In this document: positions 16,678-25,039 of the stretch, one piece after another
Numbering within the stretch: position 1 is the stretch's first letter
How the letters are laid out: each line of letters starts with the position of its first letter
Translations under genes and position numbers: made by a program
NCBI RefSeq assembly: GCF_003369575.1
Contig: NZ_PIOC01000004.1
Coordinates: 37,940-101,939, forward strand
Source: Oceanobacillus arenosus
GTDB taxonomy: Bacteria > Bacillota > Bacilli > Bacillales > Amphibacillaceae
Reading direction: 5' to 3'
Length of the DNA stretch: 64,000 nt
Notes under the pieces: generated by a model
Database searches by the model: none
The model's input: the letters and a program-made list of their open reading frames with translations, nothing else
Told to the model about the DNA's origin: nothing

Positions 16678-18114
16678 TTAATTAAAACTACTATTCTGCT
16701 TCTGTGTAATTAAACTAACAGATACATAAGCAATAAGTGCGAGCAGAATCGACGATACAACAGAGTGCATCCCGAATGGCTGAGGATAATACGTTTCAAA
16801 GATAATGTAGAACACAATCCCGACAATACTTGAGGACATCGCCCCATACTTATTCCCTTTACGCCAGTATAACCCACCAATGATTGGCCAAATAAATGCT
16901 GCTTCTAATCCACCCATGGAGAACAAGTTTAACCAAATAATCAAATCAGGTGGATGGAGTGACATTAATACGACAATAATACCTAAAACGGTTGTCACGC
17001 CCATACTTAAGCGTCTTATCCCTGATTCAGATACTTTTGGATTGATATAATTTATATAGACATCCTTTACAACTGTTGAGCTAACTAAGATCAGTAACGC
17101 ATTAACCGTCGACATGATAGCCGCCATCGGTGCCGCTAAAACGATACCTGCAAGCCAAGGCGGGAGCACCTCCATAGAAATAAGTGGCATCACGGTATCT
17201 CCTACTTCGATTCCGGGTAAAATTGGTCTAGCGAATACACCAATAAGATGCATATTTAACATAATAAAGCCAACAACAACGGTGCTAATCACGATGCCAC
17301 GATGTAGTGATTTTGAGTTTTTATAGGACATCGCACGTACGGCAATTTGCGGAAGTGCTACAACCCCTACCCCAACAAGGACCCAAAAGGAGGAAACATA
17401 TTGTGGTGTCAAATCCGCATTTGCACCAAATGGCGTAATTAAATTTGGATTCTCTGCTGCTAAGTCTGAGATAATAGCGGGAATACCTCCACCAGCAATG
17501 ATTACCCCAACTAATAAAATTAACGTACCAATAAACATGACACTACCTTGAATCGTATCGGTAATCGCAACCGCACGAAATCCACCAATAATAACATAAA
17601 TTAGGACAGATGCTGTAAAAATAAACAAAGCAGTTATGTACGGTAATCCAGTTAATGATTGAATTAAACGTCCCCCACCAATCCACTGCGCAGACATCGC
17701 GGAGAAGAGAAAGATAATAATACTTATAGCAGATATGAGGACAACCCATTTTGATTGATAGCGATCCTTCAAAAAATCAACGATTGTAACAGCATTATAT
17801 TTGCGCGTTATGATGGCGAACTTTTTTCCTAGGATCATTAATACAAAATATCCTGTTACAACCTGCGACATCGAAAGCAGGACCCACCCCAGACCTTGAT
17901 TATACGCCGCTCCTGGTCCGCTGAGGAAACTGCTGGCGCTGCCATACGTCGATACTAACGTCATCGCTAGGACAAATCCACCTAAGCTCCGCCCACCTAA
18001 AAAATATTCTTGTAAAAAGGAATCACTCGATTTAACATGCCTTGCAGCCCATACTCCAACAATAAACACGATAACTAAAAATAATAGCAAAGGTAAAATT
18101 ACTTGCCAGTTCAT
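16678..18114 (-). CDS. panF: Sodium/pantothenate symporter
   Basis: 478-aa member of the sodium:solute symporter family with about 13 membrane helices. It tracks PanF along its length: EYFLGGRSLGGFVLAMTLVS, SFLSGPGAAYNQGLGWVLLSM, RKYNAVTIVDFLKDRYQS, ISYKDSK-like AMSYKNSKSLHRGI, LAAPMAAIMSTVNA and PPDLIIWLNLFSMGGLEAAF. Function: Na+-driven uptake of pantothenate for CoA synthesis. Its ATG overlaps the stop of the YhdT gene (18111-18114), the same pairing as panF-yhdT in many bacteria. Confidence 0.93.
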   Translation of the reverse strand: MNWQVILPLLLFLVIVFIVGVWAARHVKSSDSFLQEYFLGGRSLGGFVLAMTLVSTYGSASSFLSGPGAAYNQGLGWVLLSMSQVVTGYFVLMILGKKFAIITRKYNAVTIVDFLKDRYQSKWVVLISAISIIIFLFSAMSAQWIGGGRLIQSLTGLPYITALFIFTASVLIYVIIGGFRAVAITDTIQGSVMFIGTLILLVGVIIAGGGIPAIISDLAAENPNLITPFGANADLTPQYVSSFWVLVGVGVVALPQIAVRAMSYKNSKSLHRGIVISTVVVGFIMLNMHLIGVFARPILPGIEVGDTVMPLISMEVLPPWLAGIVLAAPMAAIMSTVNALLILVSSTVVKDVYINYINPKVSESGIRRLSMGVTTVLGIIVVLMSLHPPDLIIWLNLFSMGGLEAAFIWPIIGGLYWRKGNKYGAMSSSIVGIVFYIIFETYYPQPFGMHSVVSSILLALIAYVSVSLITQKQNSSFN

Positions 18115-18401
18115 TTATCCTCATTCTCCTCATCATCATCGAATGGAACATCCACGAAAAAATACTTTACTGCTATGATTACTAGTACTACCATTACGAT
18201 AAACCCCACGACGCAACTATAAAAAAACCAGTTTGGCAAACCAAACGTATAGGAATAGTTACTAGGATCTTGTCCACCTAATCCATACGCAAATCCAAAC
18301 CACCAAATAAAATTAAAGATGACTAGCCCAACACCAATTAGAGCCTCGCGATTGGCTATTTTAAAACGATAATCATTTTTATCGGTATCTTCTTTCTTCA
18401 A
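18111..18401 (-). CDS. yhdT: YhdT family small membrane protein
   Basis: 96 aa with two membrane helices: FKIANREALIGVGLVIFNFI then WWFGFAYGLG, and a second at about 57-80. The C-terminal tail is strongly acidic (FDDDEENEDK). The DUF997/YhdT family almost always sits next to PanF, as here with a 4-nt overlap, so it is inferred to be an accessory subunit of the pantothenate symporter. Confidence 0.9.
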   Translation of the reverse strand: MKKEDTDKNDYRFKIANREALIGVGLVIFNFIWWFGFAYGLGGQDPSNYSYTFGLPNWFFYSCVVGFIVMVVLVIIAVKYFFVDVPFDDDEENEDK

Positions 18402-18555
18402 CAGTATTGCCCCCTCTAAAAATCATTCCAAGAAACGATTCAGCTTTTTTTACATAGTATCAATTATAGCAAGTAGAAGAAAAATGTAAATAATGAGCTA
18501 TTTTTAAAAATGATTTTTAAGAATAGTTTGCCAATTTATGAACCTTATTATATAT

Positions 18556-18584
18556 TTGAAATATATTGGAAGAGAGTATATAAT
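18556..18584 (+). promoter_or_regulatory. Sigma-A promoter of the tRNA-Ala gene
   Basis: TTGAAA (18556-18561), 17 bp, TATAAT (18579-18584), placing transcription about 16 nt before the tRNA 5' end. Confidence 0.8.
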
Positions 18585-18606
18585 GAAGGTTCTGCAGGGA
18601 TTTTTC

Positions 18607-18677
18607 GGGGCTATGGTATAATGGGATTACACTTGAATGGCATTCAAGTAATCGGGGTTCAATTCCCCGTGGCTCCA
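18607..18677 (+). tRNA. tRNA-Ala (anticodon GGC)
   Basis: 71 nt fold into a complete cloverleaf. The acceptor stem GGGGCTA / TGGCTCC contains the G3-T70 pair that marks alanine tRNAs; the D stem is GTA / TAC with a short loop; the anticodon stem CTTGA / TCAAG closes the loop ATGGCAT with anticodon GGC at 18639-18641; the T arm is CGGGG-TTCAATT-CCCCG. The discriminator is A and no CCA is encoded. It stands alone with its own promoter and terminator. Confidence 0.88.
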
Positions 18678-18695
18678 TCTTAATTATTGTAATAT

Positions 18696-18748
18696 AAAAG
18701 ACTAGCAAGACACATTCTTCAGGTGTCTTGCTAGTCTTTTTTTTTTAG
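18696..18748 (+). terminator. Strong terminator of the tRNA gene
   Basis: AAAAGACTAGCAAGACAC pairs with GTGTCTTGCTAGTCTTTT over 18 bp, followed by T10. Confidence 0.92.
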
Positions 18749-18794
18749 AGTTTCATTGTTGGACAGGAGGAACTATCGGTAGAAGCGGTTCACG

Positions 18795-18900
18795 AGCTTT
18801 TTCCTGATAAAGTGAAACTTCATTCAGTGGGAGTTTTCATTATTCCCACTGAATGTTAGTTGAACAGAATCGGGAATTTGACTTTCTGTTGATCCCCCAC
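18795..18900 (+). repeat. Dispersed repeat (CTGATAAAGTGAA family), copy 1
   Basis: Starts with CTGATAAAGTGAAACTTCAT and contains a 12-bp perfect hairpin CATTCAGTGGGA / TCCCACTGAATG (18821-18855). A shorter, diverged copy lies inverted at 22497-22532. Confidence 0.6.
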
Positions 18901-18965
18901 TTACAATTCTTGTTTTTTCCCGAATTCTTTTCGTTAAGGGTCTTACAACCAGTTAATTCGGGATA

Positions 18966-19130
18966 AATGGATTGGTGTGCTGGCAAGTAGTCGATTATAT
19001 TGATGTGGGACCAATATTCAATACAACAACAAAGCTTGATGCTAAATCTGCTGTTGGTCTGGAATGGATAACAACATTAAGAAGGCATTTTCCTGATCTC
19101 CCAATTGTCTTGATTACAACAGAAAATGCC
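18966..19130 (+). pseudogene. Fragment of a ThiE/TenI-type thiamine phosphate synthase gene
   Basis: The frame encodes DYIDVGPIFNTTTKLDAKSA then VGLEWITTLRRHFPDLPIV, which matches the conserved C-terminal core of ThiE/TenI proteins (DYIGVGPIFPTxTKKDA...G...). Only about 55 codons survive; there is no start, and the frame runs into the neighbouring GNAT gene on the opposite strand. A relic. The family match is from recognised motifs, not a search. Confidence 0.55.
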
Positions 19131-19134
19131 ACCT

Positions 19135-19584
19135 CTACCCTATTCTTGCAAACTGCGAAATATAAATTCCCTCCGCTACCTCAACTTCGTCATTTTTTTC
19201 AAAGCCTAACTTTTCATATAGTTTAATTGCAGGGTGATTCTTTGAACCCGTACTAACAAGGAGCCTCCTACCATTTGCACAATGAATAATCTCTAGTAAT
19301 AGAGACTTAGCGATACCTTTCCTGAAGTATTTAGGTTTGACGACAAGACGGCAAATATCAACCTCCAATTCCGTTTCCACATACGAAATTAATCCTACTA
19401 TTTCTTTATCCAACATAAATCCCACAAAAGTTTCTTGCGATGCCATGATTTCTCCCACGGTATCGCTTAGCTGAGGGATACCATGAAATCCAATAAGATC
19501 TGCTTCTATTTCATATGCTGTAATTTGAATAGCAAGTATCCATTTAGCAATCTGTTTATTTCGGTTATTTAGTGTTCGAATCAT
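19135..19584 (-). CDS. GNAT family N-acetyltransferase
   Basis: 149-aa single GNAT domain. Motif A, the acetyl-CoA pyrophosphate loop, is VVKPKYFRKGIAKSLL (R/Q-x-x-G-x-G/A), preceded by the beta4 strand EVDICRLVV. The C-terminal AIKLYEKLGFEKNDEVEV is the typical motif B. Substrate unknown. It starts with ATG behind GGGGAG. No operon partner. Confidence 0.85.
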   Translation of the reverse strand: MIRTLNNRNKQIAKWILAIQITAYEIEADLIGFHGIPQLSDTVGEIMASQETFVGFMLDKEIVGLISYVETELEVDICRLVVKPKYFRKGIAKSLLLEIIHCANGRRLLVSTGSKNHPAIKLYEKLGFEKNDEVEVAEGIYISQFARIG

Positions 19585-19753
19585 TCATAACTCCCCTATT
19601 CATCCATTACCCTTGTTATACATGATCTTCATGGAAAAGCAAACTTATAAAGTGAAACTAACATCATCGTTTTAATGATTGATTGTCCACTCCTCACGCA
19701 ATCTGCTTGCATAAAATAATAATATGCCAATAAATTGTGAAGGAGGTGATTAC

Positions 19754-20431
19754 TTGTCAGAAAAAAAAGGAATATACTCCTCTTCTCGTAGCCATTCGCA
19801 CGCTTTTGAACCATTTATTAGCCCCAACCCTATAACCTCATTTAATCCTGTTCAACGTTATCCTAAAATAGACAAAACCGTATTTGTGAGTCAGTTTTCC
19901 AGTGTTATAGGTGATGTTACCATAAAAAACAATGTTTATGTAGCACCTAATGTTAGTATACGTGCGGATGAAGGAACTCCTTTTCACATCAGTTCTAATA
20001 CAAATATCCAGGATGGCGTCATTTTACATGGTTTATTAAATCGAAGAATTTTAGTTGGAAGTAAAAGGTATTCTATATTCATTGGAAATCAAGTGTCCAT
20101 CGCTCATGGCGCACTTGTACATGGTCCATGTTTTATCGGCGACAAAGTATTTGTTGGTTTTAACGCCATTGTTTATAATGCTATTGTTGGGGAAGGCTCA
20201 TTTATTTCTTATAATGCAGTCGTAACAAATGGCGTTCGGATTCTACCCAACAGTTTCGTCCCACCTGGAGCTAATATTGATTCTCAAGAGAAAGCTAACG
20301 CACTTTCACGAGTACCAGAGGATAGTAAGGAATTTGCACGCGAAGTTCAGCGCGTCAATCAGGAATTCCCCGCATCCTATCAGTTGTTATTTGGGAAAAA
20401 TCGTTGCTCCTGTGGAATTTCCTATGATTAA
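19754..20431 (+). CDS. Gamma-class carbonic anhydrase-like protein
   Basis: 225-aa left-handed beta-helix protein. The gamma carbonic anhydrase zinc ligands are all present: His92 (GVILHG) and the His118/His123 pair in AHGALVHG, with Arg70 and Asp72 in the conserved SIRADEG. It lacks the acidic loop of the Methanosarcina Cam enzyme. Role: CO2/bicarbonate interconversion or a related hydratase; activity is inferred. The TTG start at 19754 is fixed by AAGGAGGTGAT, nearly a full match to the 16S tail. An unusual C-terminal CSC motif is present. Confidence 0.85.
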   Translation: MSEKKGIYSSSRSHSHAFEPFISPNPITSFNPVQRYPKIDKTVFVSQFSSVIGDVTIKNNVYVAPNVSIRADEGTPFHISSNTNIQDGVILHGLLNRRILVGSKRYSIFIGNQVSIAHGALVHGPCFIGDKVFVGFNAIVYNAIVGEGSFISYNAVVTNGVRILPNSFVPPGANIDSQEKANALSRVPEDSKEFAREVQRVNQEFPASYQLLFGKNRCSCGISYD

Positions 20432-20481
20432 CATTAAAATAGATGCGTTACTGTAATAATCATTTGAAATTAACCTCAATA

Positions 20482-20515
20482 AATAGCCTAGTTGAACTAG
20501 GCTATTTTAATAGAC
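20482..20515 (+). terminator. Terminator after carbonic anhydrase gene
   Basis: AATAGCCTAGTT / AACTAGGCTATT with a minimal loop, then TTAATAG. It may serve both strands. Confidence 0.65.
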
Positions 20516-20596
20516 AAAAACATCATTGTGACATTTTACCAGACTGATACACATTCTTTATATAAGATTATCCCATCTTTTTCGATATAGCATTTC

Positions 20597-21625
20597 TCAT
20601 ATTTGCCGATATTTTCTAAGTGCAACGATGTTTAATATCATGAACAATACAGAAAAGCCAATTAGGGAGAGGATATTGATATAGATTTCACTCCAGCCAT
20701 ACCCTCTAACCATTACATCTCGTAATGCATCTGCAGCATAATACAGCGGAGTGAACGGTCCAACCCAACTTAACCAATTCGAAATCGTTTCTAAATTAAA
20801 TAATCCCGAGAAGAAAATCTGCGGAATAACCACAATCGGAATGAATTGAATCATTTGTAACTCATTATTTGCAAAAGAGGAAATCAATATTCCTAGGGTC
20901 AACGCAGTCAGAGCAAGTGCCAGTGTGATGATGAGCACATAAATAAACGTTCCTTCCATCATCATATCCAGCACATAAATTGCATACCAAGCAATAATGG
21001 TGGATTGAATCATCGTGAAAATCCCAAAACCAAACACATAACCCATCACAATTTCCCATTTCCGTATTGGAGTTGATAGCAATCTTTCAAGTGTACCTGT
21101 TGTACGCTCTCTAATAAATGAAACCCCTGCGATTAGAAAGACAAAGAAAAAGACAAAAAATCCAAGTAATACCGGTCCAAAATAATCAAATGACCCCATA
21201 TCGCTGGAACCATGTAAATAATCCACTTCAAGCGCACTTGTATTTCCATTTTGCTGGAGCTTCACAAATGCCGATTGGATCCATTTTAATGTTGCACCAT
21301 TTACACTCGGATCACTACCTTCAAGGAAAACAGAAGGCACTTGCCTTTCTAACACAATATATCCATCTATATCTTGGTTTATCAGGTCTTTATTTGCTTC
21401 CCCTTCATTGCTGTACTCCGTTATTACTGCATCCTTCAATTCCATTTGTTCCGTGATCATTTCAGGGAGACCAACAAAGCCAATTTTGGGAACATAATCA
21501 TCCCCGTTAAAAACTAAATGCAGCATTGTCAGTACCAGAATAGGTGCAAAAATGAGCAATGCTAATGTCCGCTTATCTCGAATAATTTGCCGTAGAATCC
21601 TGATTGTTAGCGCCATAGCCCTCAT
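20597..21625 (-). CDS. ABC-2 type transporter permease
   Basis: 342-aa membrane subunit with one N-terminal helix (LALLIFAPILVLTMLHLVF), an extracytoplasmic domain of about 130 residues, and five C-terminal helices starting FGPVLLGFFVFFFVFLIAGV, followed by the cytoplasmic FIRERTTGTLERLLSTP, the ABC-2 family signature. Likely a drug or lipid exporter with the ATPase encoded one base upstream. The ATG at 21625 follows GGAGGTG. Confidence 0.88.
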   Translation of the reverse strand: MRAMALTIRILRQIIRDKRTLALLIFAPILVLTMLHLVFNGDDYVPKIGFVGLPEMITEQMELKDAVITEYSNEGEANKDLINQDIDGYIVLERQVPSVFLEGSDPSVNGATLKWIQSAFVKLQQNGNTSALEVDYLHGSSDMGSFDYFGPVLLGFFVFFFVFLIAGVSFIRERTTGTLERLLSTPIRKWEIVMGYVFGFGIFTMIQSTIIAWYAIYVLDMMMEGTFIYVLIITLALALTALTLGILISSFANNELQMIQFIPIVVIPQIFFSGLFNLETISNWLSWVGPFTPLYYAADALRDVMVRGYGWSEIYINILSLIGFSVLFMILNIVALRKYRQI

Positions 21626-21626
21626 C

Positions 21627-22352
21627 TTAAGCACCTCCATAGATAAGAAAAGCGTCTTCAATTGTCTTGGCATTAGTTTCCTTCTTCAGTTCCTCGGGTG
21701 TGCCAACTGCAATCATCATTCCGTCACGCATCAACCCTAAGCGACCACACTTTTCCGCCTCATCCATTACATGTGTGGTGACAATAATCGTTGTTCCCTT
21801 ATGATTTAATTCATAAAATGCTTCCCATATACTTTTCCTTAGTACCGGATCAATGCCAACAGTCGGTTCATCAAGTATCAACATTTCTGGTTCATGTAGA
21901 AGTGCAATCGCAAGCGACAGCCTCCGCTTCATCCCACCAGAATAATTCCTTACAGGCTTATGAAGATGCTCCCTTAAATTCACAATCTGCATCACTTCAC
22001 TAATTCTCTGTTTCTGCTTTTTCCCTTTCAGCCCATAAAGACTAGCAAAAAACTGTAGATTTTCATTTGCGGTTAAATCCTCGTACAGGGCATCAGCTTG
22101 TGCCATATACCCTACTCTCTCCATTAGTTTCAACGATGGCATCTTCTCTTGGAAGAGATAATTTTCTCCAGAGGTTGGCACATCAAGTCCAGCCAATTCT
22201 TTTACCAATGTCGATTTCCCAGCACCTGAGGGTCCTAGAAGGCCAAATATTTCACCCTCGTTGATTTCTAAATTAATATTCTTTAATACTTCGTGTTTTC
22301 CAAATTGCTTTGACACCTGACGAATCGATATACAGGCATTTTCATTTTCCAT
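21627..22352 (-). CDS. ABC transporter ATP-binding protein (exporter)
   Basis: 241-aa ATPase with Walker A GLLGPSGAGKST, signature YSGGMKRRLSLA, Walker B MLILDEP and the H-loop TTHVMDEAEKC, the DrrA-like exporter class. It ends 1 nt before the permease ATG, so the two are one operon. A palindromic operator-like site sits 26 bp upstream of the start. Substrate unknown. Confidence 0.9.
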   Translation of the reverse strand: MENENACISIRQVSKQFGKHEVLKNINLEINEGEIFGLLGPSGAGKSTLVKELAGLDVPTSGENYLFQEKMPSLKLMERVGYMAQADALYEDLTANENLQFFASLYGLKGKKQKQRISEVMQIVNLREHLHKPVRNYSGGMKRRLSLAIALLHEPEMLILDEPTVGIDPVLRKSIWEAFYELNHKGTTIIVTTHVMDEAEKCGRLGLMRDGMMIAVGTPEELKKETNAKTIEDAFLIYGGA

Positions 22353-22370
22353 CTGTATTCACCCTTTCTA

Positions 22371-22389
22371 AAGTAGTAAGTAATTACTT
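22371..22389. promoter_or_regulatory. Palindromic operator-like site before the ABC exporter
   Basis: AAGTAATTACTT (22378-22389) is a perfect 12-bp palindrome, extended on the left by AGTAGT. Sites of this form are typical targets of TetR-type repressors; no such regulator is in the window. Confidence 0.5.
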
Positions 22390-22496
22390 TTATTTTTTTA
22401 TCCTCTAACAAAGGGGCTGAGTAAATGCCCTTGTCGAATATCATCGTGACATTTGTTTATATTAATGTTCAGCCCATTTATCTCGAATTAACTGGC

Positions 22497-22532
22497 TGTA
22501 AGACCCCCACTTAATGGGGCTTCACTTTATCA
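22497..22532 (-). repeat. Dispersed repeat (CTGATAAAGTGAA family), copy 2
   Basis: The reverse complement reads CTGATAAAGTGAAGCCCCAT then TAAGTGGGGGTC, matching the left part of the repeat at 18795 with compensating changes in the small stem. Confidence 0.55.
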
Positions 22533-22573
22533 GTCCAGTCCCATATATCAGCCTTCTTTAACCACATTCAACT

Positions 22574-22948
22574 TTATGCATAAGGGATTTTTCTTCCTTC
22601 AATTAGTGCCTTTAAATTTGCCAAGGACTCATTAAACCCTGCTGAATTAATAGTTACGCTGATTCCATCCTTTTCAGAATGTAAATGAAAAGTAAGCAAA
22701 AACTGTTGTTCATCCAAATAAACAGAAAACTCCTTATACGGGGTGACAGCATGAATTGTCATCGACATTGGGTAGGACTCAGATAAATTATTATGAACAC
22801 TAGGCATTAATGTGAATGTAATCTTCTCCCCTTCTTTAAGGTGGGGTATTTCCCATGGTGAACCTAGTGCATACCATTGTTGAAGTTTCTTCTCATTTGT
22901 AATGGCATCCCATATCATTTCAATCCCTCCATTAATAATGGGTTTCAC
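22574..22948 (-). CDS. SRPBCC/AHSA1 domain protein, 5' end disturbed
   Basis: About 124 aa of a START/AHSA1-type ligand-binding fold (IEMIWDAITNEKKLQQWYA ... ISVTINSAGFNE). The start is uncertain. GTG at 22948 keeps most of the first strand but has no RBS. ATG at 22918 has GGAGGG but drops the strand. A well-spaced GGAGGG-ATG at 22970 opens MRTSEDK in the adjacent frame and would join the domain if one A of the A4 tract at 22949-22952 were removed. A +1 frameshift at the 5' end is therefore likely. Confidence 0.65.
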   Translation of the reverse strand: MKPIINGGIEMIWDAITNEKKLQQWYALGSPWEIPHLKEGEKITFTLMPSVHNNLSESYPMSMTIHAVTPYKEFSVYLDEQQFLLTFHLHSEKDGISVTINSAGFNESLANLKALIEGRKIPYA

Positions 22949-23069
22949 TTTTATCTTCTGATGTCCTCATAATTTACCCTCCATTTTTATTTTATCTATA
23001 TTTATTCTATACTAACTGCAGCGACTGTAGCTAAAATTATTACGTCAAAAATTATTTTGAAAACAATCC

Positions 23070-23106
23070 TTGACCTTGACGCAGCGTAAACCTTTATCAT
23101 TATAAT
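23070..23106 (+). promoter_or_regulatory. MerR-type promoter with 19-bp spacer
   Basis: TTGACG (23076-23081) and TATAAT (23101-23106) are 19 bp apart, the overlong spacing that MerR activators correct. A 9-base dyad, ACGC-A-GCGT, lies at 23079-23087. An overlapping pair TTGACC (23070) / TATCAT (23095) also has a 19-bp spacer. Confidence 0.65.
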
Positions 23107-23123
23107 TGTCAGGAGGGGTACAA

Positions 23124-23885
23124 ATGGAATATACGGTTAAAAAGCTAGCACAGCTATCGGGAATAAGTGGGAGAACGCTTCGTTACTATGATCAGATTGG
23201 ATTATTGAAGCCGTCAAGAATTAATTCATCCGGTTATCGTATTTATGGGCAGAAAGAGGTTGATCTGCTGCAGCAGATTTTATTCTACCGTGAATTAGAA
23301 ATAGGACTCGAAGAAATCATGAACATTATACAAGACCCGCATTTTAATCAAACCGAAGCATTGAAAGACCATTATAAGAAACTAATGCAGAAGAGAGCCC
23401 ACCTTGACAATCTTATGGCTACTGTCGAAAAGACGATTGGAAGTTTTGAAGGAGGAATACCGATGCAGGATAAAGAAAAATTCGCAGCATTTAAAGAGAA
23501 TATGATGGATGAGAATGAGAAAAAATATGGAATAGAAATTCGTGAAAAATACGGCGAAGATACTGTTAATGCAAGTAATGCTAAACTTCGCGGGATGTCT
23601 GAAGAGGATTTCGAAGCAATGAATAAATTAAGTGAGGAAATATTTTTATTGCTTGAGCAAGCATTTGCAACTGGGGATCCAGCTTCAGAGATAGCACAGG
23701 AGCTTGCAGCAAAGCATAAAGCGTGGTTAATGTTTTCATGGCCGAGTTATTCTAAAGAAGCACATGCTGGACTTGCAGAAATGTATGTTGCTGATGAACG
23801 CTTTACAGCTTATTATGACAAACAGGTTGCAGGAGGTACAAAGTTTCTGCGTGATGCAATATTGATTTATTTAGGTATAAAATAA
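23124..23885 (+). CDS. MerR family regulator with TipAS effector domain
   Basis: 253 aa in two parts. Residues 1-70 are the MerR winged helix (YTVKKLAQLSGISGRTLRYY, DQIGLLKPSRINSSGYRIY) followed by a coiled coil; residues 125-250 form a TipAS-like all-helical domain (KHKAWLMFSWPSYSKEAHAG, LAEMYVADERFTAYYDKQ) that traps antibiotics or other hydrophobic ligands in Mta/TipA proteins. It probably activates its own 19-bp-spacer promoter. The ATG at 23124 follows AGGAGGGG; no target gene is adjacent. Confidence 0.92.
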   Translation: MEYTVKKLAQLSGISGRTLRYYDQIGLLKPSRINSSGYRIYGQKEVDLLQQILFYRELEIGLEEIMNIIQDPHFNQTEALKDHYKKLMQKRAHLDNLMATVEKTIGSFEGGIPMQDKEKFAAFKENMMDENEKKYGIEIREKYGEDTVNASNAKLRGMSEEDFEAMNKLSEEIFLLLEQAFATGDPASEIAQELAAKHKAWLMFSWPSYSKEAHAGLAEMYVADERFTAYYDKQVAGGTKFLRDAILIYLGIK

Positions 23886-23943
23886 TATATCCAGTATGGA
23901 CCTTCACTTAGTGATTGACAAATTATTGAGATCCAAATGAAAT

Positions 23944-23990
23944 TAGGAATAGCAAGGATGATTAATTCATTTCCTGCTATTCCTATTATT
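23944..23990. terminator. Bidirectional terminator between convergent genes
   Basis: TAGGAATAGC and GCTATTCCTA frame a stem, with TATTATTTTATTC on the plus side. Confidence 0.65.
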
Positions 23991-24629
23991 TTATTCTTCT
24001 AACCTTCTTCTATAAACAAAATAATACATACTAAGCGGCCACCAGAGTACCGCAAAGATTGGATAGATCGCCCAAATCGTATGCTTTGTTGAGACAGCAT
24101 TTACAGTGATAAAAAATATACTGACGAATAAACTGGCATGAATAGCATACTTAAAATAGCTTTTTCTCGACACATGATAAATCGTTAACGGCCACCATAA
24201 TACAGCAAACGCGGGGAATATCACCCATGGATAGCCTGGTTCAAGGAAAATATTTAACATTAAATAATAGATAATAAAAATTGCACTTCCAATGAGTGAA
24301 ATAGTAAAGTTACCTGCACGTTTCTCTAAAATCATTAAAATTGGCCACCATAGGATCAGAAATACTGCATATAAAGCCCATGGGTATTCTGGTGTCTCCA
24401 GATAATTTTCCATAACGAGAAAGATAATAATAATTGCACTGCATAATATAGAGAAGAGCTTGTGCAACTTGTTTTTCATACAGTATAACCCAACTGGCCA
24501 TAGCAGCAGTCCAATGGAAGGATAAATAAACCAAATATGTTCTGGACTAGTTAATAGATTTACAATGATTAAAAAGGCAATCGTCATGAAACTACCTGCA
24601 ACCGTAAAGCCAACACCATATTTTCTCAT
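23991..24629 (-). CDS. Membrane protein of four repeated 2TM units
   Basis: 212 aa with eight membrane helices arranged as four repeats. Each repeat ends in a Trp-Pro box: IWFIYPSIGLLLWPVGLY, YPWALYAVFLILWWPILM, YPWVIFPAFAVLWWPLTIY, IWAIYPIFAVLWWPLSMYY. The last gene of a PadR operon, 11 bp after a related single-unit protein. The ATG at 24629 follows AAGGAG. Function unknown; probably an envelope-stress partner like other 2TM-domain proteins. Confidence 0.8.
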   Translation of the reverse strand: MRKYGVGFTVAGSFMTIAFLIIVNLLTSPEHIWFIYPSIGLLLWPVGLYCMKNKLHKLFSILCSAIIIIFLVMENYLETPEYPWALYAVFLILWWPILMILEKRAGNFTISLIGSAIFIIYYLMLNIFLEPGYPWVIFPAFAVLWWPLTIYHVSRKSYFKYAIHASLFVSIFFITVNAVSTKHTIWAIYPIFAVLWWPLSMYYFVYRRRLEE

Positions 24630-24640
24630 ATCATCGCTCC

Positions 24641-25039
24641 TTAATTTGCTCGCTTCCAAATGAAATACATTGCTAACGGCCACCATAATACAGCAAATGT
24701 TGGATACACAAACCAGATGACATCAGGTGTGTAATAAAAGTTCATAAAGACAAATAATGCGATAGTGATTACACTCCCCCAGAGGGAAAATCCTAAATTT
24801 AATTTCGTCATATTTTTCTTAACTGGACGCTTTACGCCAAGTTCATTTTTCAAATCTAGAATATCACCGAACTCAACAATCGCTTTGTTAATCGCATCTT
24901 CCTCAGCTTTCCCTTGCTCCATGAGGTCCCACACTTTTTCCTCTAAATTTTCCAATACTTCCTCCATGATCGCGGTTTTCTGCTCGCTATCCGAAATTTC
25001 CTTAAATAGTTCATCAACATGGACCTTCAATTGTTTCAA
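24641..25039 (-). CDS. HAAS-type prefix plus 2TM membrane protein (PadR partner)
   Basis: 132 aa. The N-terminal 75 residues are a helical HAAS/permease-prefix domain (EEVLENLEEKVWDLMEQGKA, AINKAIVEFGDILDLKNELG); the rest is one 2TM unit ending VIWFVYPTFAVLWWPLAMYF, identical in style to the repeats of the next gene. TTG start overlapping the PadR stop (TTGA), with GGAGGG upstream. This pairing suggests that the PadR regulator controls a membrane stress module. Confidence 0.8.
   Translation of the reverse strand: MKQLKVHVDELFKEISDSEQKTAIMEEVLENLEEKVWDLMEQGKAEEDAINKAIVEFGDILDLKNELGVKRPVKKNMTKLNLGFSLWGSVITIALFVFMNFYYTPDVIWFVYPTFAVLWWPLAMYFIWKRAN

Noticed and set aside
18517..18708. Minus-strand frame opposite the tRNA (MEPRGIEPRLLECHS-type peptide)
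   Set aside because: This is the well-known artefact of translating the antisense of a tRNA gene; the tRNA, its promoter and terminator explain the stretch.
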